DNA from: JAIBJN01 sp963842305 | GTDB taxonomy: Bacteria; Actinomycetota; Thermoleophilia; Gaiellales; Gaiellaceae | Assembly: GCA_963842305.1 (NCBI GenBank) | Contig: CAWJFW010000005.1 | Coordinates: 310,001 to 374,000 of the forward strand | Length of the DNA stretch: 64,000 nt | Reading direction: 5' to 3' | In this document: positions 48,709-56,205 of the stretch, piece after piece | Layout of the letters: each line of letters begins with the position of its first letter | Position numbering within the stretch: the first letter of the stretch is position 1 | Program-made: the position numbers and the translations under genes | The notes under the pieces: generated by a model | Database searches by the model: none | Told to the model about the DNA's origin: nothing | The model's input: only the letters and a program-made list of their open reading frames with translations

Positions 48709-48740
48709 CTTCGGACCCGGGTTCGATTTCCGCCTCCATC
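48709..48740 (+). repeat. Attachment-site repeat (att4), distal end of the array
   Basis: CTTCGGACCCGGGTTCGATT matches the ssrA 3' end, with two substitutions and a 3-base deletion of one GCC. It lies 45 bases after the DUF2252 stop. The 145-base gap to the MFS gene holds nothing else I can identify. Confidence 0.75.
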
Positions 48741-48808
48741 CAGGGCTTAAGGCGACCAACGAAGCTGCCCCGGTCGTTGAGGTCAGTCGCGGCCGGGCCC
48801 GCCGTCGG

Positions 48809-50428
48809 CTAGGTTGGTGCTCCGCGAGCCTGGGTCGTCGGGATGCGTTGGGCAAAGAAGAGGGCCACGATCGCGAGCAGGGCAAGGATGGCGAGGGCGG
48901 CGCGAAGGCCGTCGATGCGCGCGTCTTGGTAGGCGACCATGGCGGCTTCGCTTGACTCTGTGTCGGCCCCGGCTTCGTCGAGTGCCGTTTCGAGATCGGC
49001 GTCGGAGATGAACGGCACGCCGCCTGCCAGCTCGACCTGGGCCTCGGCCTTCACCTGGGACGGGATTGCCGGGCTCTGCTCGATGTTGGCCAGGAAAGAC
49101 GAGGTCACGGTGGCGATCAGGATCGAGCCGGCCAGCGCAGTGCCCATCGAGGCGCCCAGGTTCGTCGCCGTGTTCTGCACGCCGCCTACCTCGGGGGCCT
49201 CGTCGTCTGGGACGGCGCTGACGGTGACCGCGCCGAGTTGTGAGGCGAGCGCGCCGATCCCGAGCCCGATCAGAAGCAGAGGCACGGCCACGATCTCCGG
49301 CCCGGCGTCCGCGTCCAGCGCTCCGAGTAGCACGACCGTGCCAGCGAGCAGGGCGAGCAGGCCGCTGCGGACGACGAGGCGCGGCGAGATGTCGGGCAGA
49401 AAGCGGGGGATTCCGATCGCGGCTATGAGCAGGGTGACCGAGAGCGGCAGCAGCCGCGCACCCGTCTCGAGGGCGGACAGACCCAGACAGACGGAGAGAA
49501 ACAGCGGCACGACAAAGAAGAAACCCGCTTGGACGAGGTACTGGAAGAAGAACATGATCAGCCCGCCGTTGAGCTGCGGGTTGCGCAACATGGCCGGGCG
49601 CACGAGCGGCTCCTCACCCCGTGACTCCCGCCGAGCCTGCCAGCGAAAGAAGAGCCAGATCACGAACAGTCCGGCCAGGATCAGCCAGACCGTCGGCGAC
49701 AACCCTGCCCAGGAGGGACCGCCCTCCTTGGGCTGAATCCAGCCCCACTCCCCCGAGCGGAGGACGCCGAAGACGAGCAGCCCCAGCCCGAGCGCCGAGA
49801 GCACGGCGCCGACCACGTCGAGCTGCGGACGCTCCTCCGGCGGAGCGTCTGCGATCCGGCGCGCCAGAAGCAGGATGATGAGCACGAGCACGACTTCGCC
49901 GGCGAAAACCCAGCGCCAGGAGAAGTAGGTCGTGAAGAAGCCTCCGATCAACGGCCCGACCGCGATCGCGATCGCGCCCGCAGCCGCGACCAGGCCGTAG
50001 GCGGCCGGCCGGCGCTCGACGGCGAAGTTTCCGGCCACCAGCGCAACGATCGCGGGCAGGATCAGGGCGGCGCCGATCCCCTCCAGGAACGACCAGCCGA
50101 ACAGCAACACCTCCAGACTCGGCGCGAGCGCCGTCGTCAACGACCCGCACCCGTAGATCACGCAGCCGATCGCGAAGGCCCTCTTGCGTCCGATCATCGC
50201 CCCGACCTTCGCGGCCGTGATCATCGACGCCGCCATCACCAGTGTGTACGCAGTGATGGCCCCTTGAATTCCGGTCACCGTCGTCCCCACGTCTTCCGCC
50301 ACCGTCGCGATCGAGACGTTCATGACCGACGTGTCCAGCGTCATCAAGAACTGCCCCGCCGCCAAGGTCAGCAACACCAGCGTCGCGCCGCTCGCGCGTT
50401 CCGACTGGGCAGTCTCAGCGGTCGTCAC
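48809..50428 (-). CDS. MFS transporter, DHA2 (EmrB/QacA) 14-helix type
   Basis: 539 aa with a start codon GTG. Helix 1 is LVLLTLAAGQFLMTLDTSVMNVSI, which contains motif D1 (LDTSVMNV) of 14-helix drug:H+ antiporters, and GAMIGRKRAFAIGC is motif A. It probably exports lipophilic compounds. It ends the minus-strand group headed by ndh, though a 45-base gap and a higher GC than the DyP gene suggest it may be independent. Confidence 0.93.
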   Translation of the reverse strand: MTTAETAQSERASGATLVLLTLAAGQFLMTLDTSVMNVSIATVAEDVGTTVTGIQGAITAYTLVMAASMITAAKVGAMIGRKRAFAIGCVIYGCGSLTTALAPSLEVLLFGWSFLEGIGAALILPAIVALVAGNFAVERRPAAYGLVAAAGAIAIAVGPLIGGFFTTYFSWRWVFAGEVVLVLIILLLARRIADAPPEERPQLDVVGAVLSALGLGLLVFGVLRSGEWGWIQPKEGGPSWAGLSPTVWLILAGLFVIWLFFRWQARRESRGEEPLVRPAMLRNPQLNGGLIMFFFQYLVQAGFFFVVPLFLSVCLGLSALETGARLLPLSVTLLIAAIGIPRFLPDISPRLVVRSGLLALLAGTVVLLGALDADAGPEIVAVPLLLIGLGIGALASQLGAVTVSAVPDDEAPEVGGVQNTATNLGASMGTALAGSILIATVTSSFLANIEQSPAIPSQVKAEAQVELAGGVPFISDADLETALDEAGADTESSEAAMVAYQDARIDGLRAALAILALLAIVALFFAQRIPTTQARGAPT

Positions 50429-50473
50429 GAGCGCAATTCTCCATCACTGGGGCGGAGATGGGAATGTGGGAGA

Positions 50474-52057
50474 TTACAGGCCTTCTCCCAGGCCGGCAAT
50501 AAATTTGATGGCTGTGATGCTCGGCAGGAACACGTACGCGGCGGCCTTGGTTGTAACGAAGCTCGAGAGACCCGTAACCTCGATCGGCGGGCCCCCATCT
50601 GCCTGAGGTATGACGAAGATGCTCTCCGTTGGGGCCTGGGTGCCGATCAGCGGATCCTTCGACCGTGGGTGAAGCCTGACGGCCCCGGCGAACTCGCTGT
50701 CGTTGGCCCACTGTCGCAGCACGAACTCGTATTGGTTTTCAATGTTCGCGTTGATGAAGTTGAAGAGCATCCCGCGCTCGATGCCGTCGTAGGGTCTCCC
50801 TGGGTCATAGGTTGGCCCGTACGGCAGACCGCGGCGAATCAGCCGGTGAGCGTTGTTGCTGCCGCCGGGCACGCCCTGCCCGGCGACCGGTTGACCTCGT
50901 GGGTTGACGCGGCGTATGTGCGCGCCGACAGGACAGCGGAGTCCCTTCGGATCTCCCGAACCATCGGCGTTCACATACTCGAAATCGTTCAACTGCTCGG
51001 GCGAGACCCCTCCCGTAGGGCTATCCGTGTCCGGTGACAGGGCGAGAGGAACGCCGTTGCGCCATCGCCCGCACATCTTTGCGGCCAGCAGTTCGGGATC
51101 GATCTTGTCTTTGTTGGATTGCAAGAAGTCTTCAAAGCCGACGACGTCGGTCTCGACCTTCTTGAAGACTGCGAAGCTGCCGTTCAGGCCCAGTTCTCGT
51201 GGCTCCGGGACATCGTAGTTCGTGGCGTCTTCCAGCAAGACGAAGAGCCATGGCTCGCAGGGCTCCTGGTGGTCAGGAGGATAGTTCTCAGGACCGCCGC
51301 GAATGGTGGGCATGCTGATGCCGTCGGTGTATCCGAAGTGCACCTTGGCAGTCGGCACTGGTTGGCCATCTTGCATCTCCAGTAACGCCATCCCGTCCTG
51401 CCGCCAGATTTCGCGAAAGGCATCCCCCTCGGCAAACAGGGCCTGCAGCCTGTCGCTGTAGCTTGACATCGCCTCCGGGCTGATGGCATGCAGCGTCACC
51501 AGAACGTGATCGTCTCCTCCTCCAAAGCCCCCGATCCAGTTCTCGGGCGAACTGGCTCCGGTATCGCCGACCAGCTCCGCTCGTGGCGCGGCTCCTTCGA
51601 TGAATGCGCCGAACGACTTGAACGAGAGCGCCGGGACGAGTTCCTCTACCTCCAGCGCTACGAGTCCGGGCCACGTGATGCCGACGTTGAGGCAATAGTC
51701 GGGCGTGCGACGCGGGGCGTCGGCGGGATCGTCTCGCGGTCCGGGCGCGAACCCTACGTGCCAGTCCTGCGCCGTCGTCAGTTGCGGGGTGTCGGATTCG
51801 TCGCCGTTCACGAGCCGGCCGATTTGCCTCCGCGCTTGTGCCGGGCCTCCTACCGCCAGCAGGAAGTGCCGCACCATCGGCATCCTGTAAGCGCGGAGAA
51901 CGAACCCCTGAATGTCCGCGAGGTCGAGCGCAGACTCTTCCGCGGCCCCCGAGCCGCCCCCAGCCCTTAGCGGTTCATGCCTGCGACCCAAAAACCGACC
52001 AAGACGCCCCGAGTCCTTCATCGCCGATGCTGCCCGTGTCGTGCTCTCCTTGGCCAA
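50474..52057 (-). CDS. DyP-type haem peroxidase
   Basis: 527 aa. The family GxxDG motif is in FGYTDGIS (Gly242, Asp245, Gly246). The proximal haem ligand His380 lies in CPVGAHIRRVNPR, and the distal Arg region is LIRRGLPYGP near 406-415. Tandem ferredoxin-like domains fit the length, with an N-terminal extension of about 45 residues and no Tat signal, so it is likely cytoplasmic. It oxidises dyes and phenolics with H2O2 in known members. GC content is visibly lower than surrounding genes. Two paralogous proteins of unknown function are encoded directly upstream. Confidence 0.93.
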   Translation of the reverse strand: MAKESTTRAASAMKDSGRLGRFLGRRHEPLRAGGGSGAAEESALDLADIQGFVLRAYRMPMVRHFLLAVGGPAQARRQIGRLVNGDESDTPQLTTAQDWHVGFAPGPRDDPADAPRRTPDYCLNVGITWPGLVALEVEELVPALSFKSFGAFIEGAAPRAELVGDTGASSPENWIGGFGGGDDHVLVTLHAISPEAMSSYSDRLQALFAEGDAFREIWRQDGMALLEMQDGQPVPTAKVHFGYTDGISMPTIRGGPENYPPDHQEPCEPWLFVLLEDATNYDVPEPRELGLNGSFAVFKKVETDVVGFEDFLQSNKDKIDPELLAAKMCGRWRNGVPLALSPDTDSPTGGVSPEQLNDFEYVNADGSGDPKGLRCPVGAHIRRVNPRGQPVAGQGVPGGSNNAHRLIRRGLPYGPTYDPGRPYDGIERGMLFNFINANIENQYEFVLRQWANDSEFAGAVRLHPRSKDPLIGTQAPTESIFVIPQADGGPPIEVTGLSSFVTTKAAAYVFLPSITAIKFIAGLGEGL

Positions 52058-52104
52058 TGCCGAGCACGTGATCGATCATGGCTCGTGACCATGTGACAGC
52101 GCTG

Positions 52105-52959
52105 CTATCCAGCGGTGTCCGCCGCTGACTTGCGATCGGCCAGCAGAGCTCGAATGTCTTGGGTCGCGAGGCCTGGATAGGCGCTGTAAAACCCAATGGC
52201 CGGATAGTTGTTCTCCAAGGCCCACTGATAGAACGCCTGGGCGTTCTTTGCTACCGGGGTTGGCGGACCGCCAACGACATGTGGAAAGACAGCATCGAAG
52301 GCGAACGAGGTCTTTTCTGCGAAGTCCTGGATGTATTTCGCGAAATCACCGTCGAAGATCGTAAAGAATCCCAGGCGGTTCTTCTCGAAGGCTACCCAAC
52401 CGAAGAAATGCAGCGTGCCAATAGCATCTGATGCGTCGTGCCCCTTCTTTCCTATCAGCGCCGGCGCGACCGCCTTCGCGGCAAAACCTCGCACACGTGA
52501 CTTGAAGGTCATGTATGTCAGCAAGCAGCCCTGCGAGGTATTGCCCGTGAAGCCCGCCGCACGCGCGCACTCCTTGATGTCCTGAACCGACGCATCCTCG
52601 TAAGCGAAGTACTCATCAAGAGGCTCGCGGACTTGACGCTTCAGCCATTTGACCACCCGCTCACGGTTATCAGCCACGGGAGTGGCTGGAGGGTCGTCCA
52701 CGTGCTCGAAGATGCCGTCGAACACCGGGCCGGCACTCTCGACGAGCCGCTCAATATGCTGGTCGACCTCGCCGTCAATGTCCGAAATGAAGAGAAGCTT
52801 CTCGTCTCCCTCGATCATGAAGCGGGAGAAATGCACCGTACCGAGGTCGTCCTGCGCCTTCGCGAGATCGGGCATCAAGGGGGGCAGCTCTTCGGGTAGC
52901 GCCTTGGCGTTGGCCGGACCCTTGATCGGGAAGTCAATGACCAGGTGACTTTGACTCAT
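52105..52959 (-). CDS. Internally duplicated protein A, upstream of the DyP peroxidase
   Basis: 284 aa, start ATG 52959 with AAGGAG. I do not recognise a named family. Two similar halves are seen: GTVHFSRFMIEGDEKLLFIS then DGEVDQHIERLVESA (about 40-75), and GTLHFFGWVAFEKNRLGFFT then DGDFAKYIQDFAEKT (about 180-220). Each half continues PPATPVADNRERVVKWLK or PPTPVAKNAQAFYQWALE. The pattern of one strand, FDG and a helix suggests ferredoxin-like modules like those in DyP and related haem proteins, but this is inference. Lower GC than neighbours. Confidence 0.75.
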   Translation of the reverse strand: MSQSHLVIDFPIKGPANAKALPEELPPLMPDLAKAQDDLGTVHFSRFMIEGDEKLLFISDIDGEVDQHIERLVESAGPVFDGIFEHVDDPPATPVADNRERVVKWLKRQVREPLDEYFAYEDASVQDIKECARAAGFTGNTSQGCLLTYMTFKSRVRGFAAKAVAPALIGKKGHDASDAIGTLHFFGWVAFEKNRLGFFTIFDGDFAKYIQDFAEKTSFAFDAVFPHVVGGPPTPVAKNAQAFYQWALENNYPAIGFYSAYPGLATQDIRALLADRKSAADTAG

Positions 52960-53054
52960 AGCGTTCTCCTTCGGTCTCGATCTTGCTCGACTGGGTCACG
53001 GATACTCCAGAAGCGTCTGTCAGCTACTGCGTCGTCGTTGTTTCTTTCCCTTGC

Positions 53055-53907
53055 TTAGCGGGTGGCCGATGGTGACGTTTGATAGTCGGCGAGTAGAGCC
53101 TTGATGTCTTGAACTCGCGAGGCCTGGATAGGCGCTGTAGAACCCGATGGCCGGATAGTTGTTTTCCAATGCCCACTCATAGAACGCGTGGGCGTTCTTC
53201 GCAACTGGGGTAGGTGCCCCGCCCACGATCGATGGAAAGAGAGCATCGAAGGTGAACGAAGTCTTGTCCGCGAAGTCCTGGATGTACTTCTCGAAGTCAC
53301 CGTCGAAGACTGTGAAGAAGCCTAGGTGGTTGTCCTCAAAGAGCACGAAATGGGCGACATGCAGCGTTCCAATAGCATCCGAGGCTTCCGCTGCCTTTTC
53401 CTTCACTCTCTTCCCGAAAAGCTTCATGCGAACGCCTTTCAGGCGTGACTTGAGGGTCATGTATGTCAGCAAGGTGCTCTGTTGGGTATTGCCCGTAACG
53501 CCCGCCGCACGAGCGGCTGCCTTGACGTCCTGAACCGAGGCGTCCTCGTAAGCGAAATACGTATCTTCAGGCTCGCGGACATGATGCTCCAGCCATTTGA
53601 TGGCCCTCTCACGGTTATCAGCCACGGGCGTTGCTGGAGGGTCGTCCACGTGCTCGAAGATGGCGTCGAACACCGGGCCGGCACTCTCCACGAGCCGCTC
53701 AATATGCTGGTCGTTCTCGCCGTCGATGTCCGAAAGGAAGAGAAGCTTCTCGTCTCCCTCGACCATGAAGCGGGAGAAATGCACGGTGCCGAGGTCGTCC
53801 TGCGCCTTCGCGAGATCGGGCATCAAGGGAGGCAGCTCCTCGGGTAGCGCCTTGGCGTTGGCGGGACCCTTGATCGGGAAGTCAATGACGAGATGACTTT
53901 GGCTCAT
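53055..53907 (-). CDS. Internally duplicated protein B, paralog of A, apparent 1-base insertion near 3' end
   Basis: Start ATG 53907 with GAGGAGA upstream. The first 128 residues are about 90% identical to protein A; the middle differs (KGVRMKLFGKRVKEK). The uncorrected frame runs on to 53020 with a basic, unrelated tail. Removing one base in gaact (53111-53115) restores QDIKALLADYQTSPSATR and a stop at 53055. That gives 283 aa, within one residue of protein A. The insertion is a sequencing indel or a recent lesion. It lies 51 bases downstream of ndh. Confidence 0.72.
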
Positions 53908-53958
53908 CGCGTTCTCCTCTCTCATGCTCGGCGGATGGGTGCCTCGAACCCAGTTGGT

Positions 53959-55260
53959 TTATTTCGCTCTCCTCTCGTCGTCCGTCCGCACTGTGATCCG
54001 GCCGGGGCGCTCGTGCGAGAAGCCGGCCCACGTCCAGTTCACGATCGCCTTGGCCCGGTCCTCACCGGTGGAGAGGAGCGCCAGATGGACGGCTCCCCAC
54101 GCGAGCGCGGCCGTTTTGCCCTTGATCGTGCGCCCGCGGGCGGTCTGGATCACCGCCGCCCCGCGGCCGATCGTGGCCATCGTGCCCTTGTCGTGGTAGA
54201 CGAAGGGCTCGGTGTCCTTGCCCGCCACGCGCCGCGCTACGTTCTCTCCCGCGCGCTCGCCGGCCTGGAGGGCGACCGAGCCGAGCTGCGGGAGGACCGT
54301 GCCCGTCTTCGTGTCGGTGATCCAAGCGATGTCGCCCACGGCGAAGACCTCGGGGTGCCCGGCGACCGTGAGATCCGGCCCGACCGGGATGCGATTCCCT
54401 TTCTCCAGCTCGAGCTCGAGCGAGGTGGCGATCGGGTTGGCCTGGAGGCCGGCGCCCCAGACCAGCGTGTGGGCGTCGAGGACGGTCCCCGATTCAAGCG
54501 TGACCCGAGTCGGCTCCACGGAAGACACGAGCTCGCCGAGCATAACCTCGACGCTGAACTTCTCGAGAGCCTTCTTCGCATAGTCGCGGAGGTCCTTCTT
54601 GAACATCGTGAAGAGCTCGGGCGCCGCCTCGACGAGGATGATCCGGGCCTTCTCCTGTGGCAGGCTCGGGTAGTCCTTGGCGAAGCTCTCCCGGTAGAGC
54701 TCGGCCAGCGCGCCGGCGCTTTCGACCCCCGTCGGGCCGCCGCCGACGACGACGGTGTTCAGCGCGCCGTCCTCCACCAGCGCCGGGTCCCGGTCCGCCG
54801 CCCCCCACATGCGGAGGATGTGCTCCTTGAGACGCACGGCGTCGGACAGCGTGTACATCGGGAATGCATGCTCCGGGGCGCCCTCGGTTCCGAAGAACGT
54901 GACCTCGGCACCGACCGCGAGCACCAGGTAGTCGTAGGAGAGCGGCGCCATCTCAGCGAACTGCACCCGGCGGCCTGCGAGGTCGATCCCGATTACGGTC
55001 GCCTGGTGGACGACGACGTTGGGCTGCTCGTGGAAGAGACCCCGAAGCGCGTGCCCGACGACGGGCGTCTCGAGCAGGTGGGTGGCCAACTGGTAGAGGA
55101 GCGGCTGAAACGTGTGGTAGTCGTGCTTGTCCACGAGCACGACCTCGGCTCCAACGCCCTTCAGGGCCCGGGCGGCCCCGACCCCGCCGAAGCCGCCCCC
55201 GAGCACGACGACGCGCGGGCCCCGCCTGTGTTTGGAGCCGGGCTCAGTGGTCTCCGTCAC
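53959..55260 (-). CDS. ndh: Type II NADH:quinone oxidoreductase
   Basis: 433 aa. The FAD-binding motif is VVVLGGGFGGVGAARAL (about 17-33), the NAD-binding motif is VVVGGGPTGVESAGALAEL (about 165-183), and the late FAD motif is VFAVGDIAW. The C-terminus has an amphipathic stretch (ALAWGAVHLALLSTGEDRAK) that binds the membrane. It transfers electrons from NADH to quinone without pumping. It heads a minus-strand run with proteins B, A and the DyP peroxidase. Confidence 0.94.
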   Translation of the reverse strand: MTETTEPGSKHRRGPRVVVLGGGFGGVGAARALKGVGAEVVLVDKHDYHTFQPLLYQLATHLLETPVVGHALRGLFHEQPNVVVHQATVIGIDLAGRRVQFAEMAPLSYDYLVLAVGAEVTFFGTEGAPEHAFPMYTLSDAVRLKEHILRMWGAADRDPALVEDGALNTVVVGGGPTGVESAGALAELYRESFAKDYPSLPQEKARIILVEAAPELFTMFKKDLRDYAKKALEKFSVEVMLGELVSSVEPTRVTLESGTVLDAHTLVWGAGLQANPIATSLELELEKGNRIPVGPDLTVAGHPEVFAVGDIAWITDTKTGTVLPQLGSVALQAGERAGENVARRVAGKDTEPFVYHDKGTMATIGRGAAVIQTARGRTIKGKTAALAWGAVHLALLSTGEDRAKAIVNWTWAGFSHERPGRITVRTDDERRAK

Positions 55261-55274
55261 CGCGTTTCTCGCCC

Positions 55275-55519
55275 TCAGGCTTCACCTCGCGTGCCGGTCT
55301 GCAGCGTCACTCGCCAGAGAAGCCAGTGGACTGCGCCCTCCACGATCGGACCGTCCGCGGCCGACCGCGGGGCGGGGTAGATGATGAACGGTCGTGTCTG
55401 GAGCCTGCCGCTCCGTCCAGTCCGCCGGCTTCGAGCAGTCTGATCCCACGCTCCGTCTCGACCCAGCTGAAGCGGGATCCCTCGTCGGAGCCGAGCAGGA
55501 CGCCGGCCCTGGCTCGCAC
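55275..55519 (-). pseudogene. Possible frameshifted short gene upstream of ndh
   Basis: GTG 55519 opens a frame reading VRARAGVLLGSDEGSRFSWV; the protein-like part moves to the -1 frame near 55410 and ends at TGA 55275 with GAVHWLLWRVTLQTG. Family unknown. It could equally be chance sequence in high-GC DNA. Confidence 0.35.
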
Positions 55520-55919
55520 CTATTTGCGACGAGGGGTTCGGACTCCATTCGAGTAAACGGTGAGCGGTCGTCCGCGAGCCAGTGGGCCAACCTGGGTGCG
55601 CTCGCGCTCTCATCGCGCGCTCGAGGACGGGCCGAGCGAGCTCGTCAAGGCTCGAGAAACAGATTCCTGGCACGTCGGTAGCGATCCGCTCGCCCGACCA
55701 GCAGGCGATGCGTTGGATCACGCGGATCGTGAATGCATTCCGATTCTATTCTTGGCTTCGCAAGTTTCGTCGCGGCCACCCGGTCGAGCCCTCGCTCCCA
55801 AGGCGAACTACTCAGCAGGCGCGCCCTTTTCGGGCGTCGTATCGTACTCCGTCGTGGCGCGCGAAGCAGAAGGCCGGTGTGAAAACCGCTGGCCGCTTCG
55901 TCCCGCGAGGCCCTCTCAG

Positions 55920-56045
55920 TCAAGCGCACTGTCTGCGCCGGTAGACGAAGTAGGTCGCCACGATGACGATCGAGGTGATGAGGGCGGCGATGACAATGGA
56001 TGCGAGCGGGAAGCCGTCGAGCGTCGACGCGACCAGGTTGGCCAG
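55920..56045 (-). pseudogene. Remnant encoding one membrane helix
   Basis: The frame ending at TGA (55922-55920) reads DGFPLASIVIAALITSIVIV then ATYFVYRRRQCA, a good membrane helix with a positively charged end. No ATG, GTG or TTG start follows the upstream in-frame stop at 56064-56066. It is either a very small CTG-started protein or the tail of a lost gene. Confidence 0.35.
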
Positions 56046-56205
56046 ACGGCACGAATAGATCGATCACAGCGCCACCCCCGAGAACTGACCATCAGTCGTC
56101 GCGGCGCCACCGGCCCTCCCCGATTCAACGACAGAAATCGATTAGGCTCGACCATGCGACGCCCTGCACTCCGCGCCATCTCGGCGTGACGAGAGAGGAG
56201 AGATA

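Larger units (their letters stand above)
37421..48740 (+). mobile_element. Tandem array of genomic islands integrated at the ssrA 3' end
   Basis: Direct repeats of the ssrA 3' end at 37387, 38917 (degenerate), 40322, 45371 and 48709 divide this region into four segments of about 1.5, 1.4, 5.0 and 3.3 kb. Each carries different cargo: DUF2278-lamin tail; LanC-like; AI-2E/CMD/lipoprotein/YihY/K+ channel; SulP-DUF2252. Gene fragments lie within it. The ssrA 3' end is a well-known integration target of tyrosine recombinases, but no recombinase gene, phage gene or conjugation gene is visible here. The reading as islands is inference from the repeats. Confidence 0.7.
55261..56205. other. Degraded, gene-poor stretch of about 945 bases
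   Basis: No intact gene is seen. On the minus strand two neighbouring frames look protein-like: GSRFSWVETERGIRLLEAGG (about 55430-55490) and PFIIYPAPRSAADGPIVEGA, continuing to the stop at 55275 (about 55275-55390). They would join if one base were restored near 55400-55420, so a short broken gene may lie just upstream of ndh. Farther on there is only the helix-coding remnant at 55920-56045. Confidence 0.45.

Noticed and set aside
53930..53960. TGCCTCGAACCC on the plus strand as a minus-strand T-arm or sixth att copy
   Set aside because: Only the CTGGGTTCGA part matches; flanks do not form a T-stem and do not resemble the other repeats.
53893..55380. 495-codon plus-strand open frame opposite ndh
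   Set aside because: Antisense shadow; ndh on the minus strand has both nucleotide-binding motifs.
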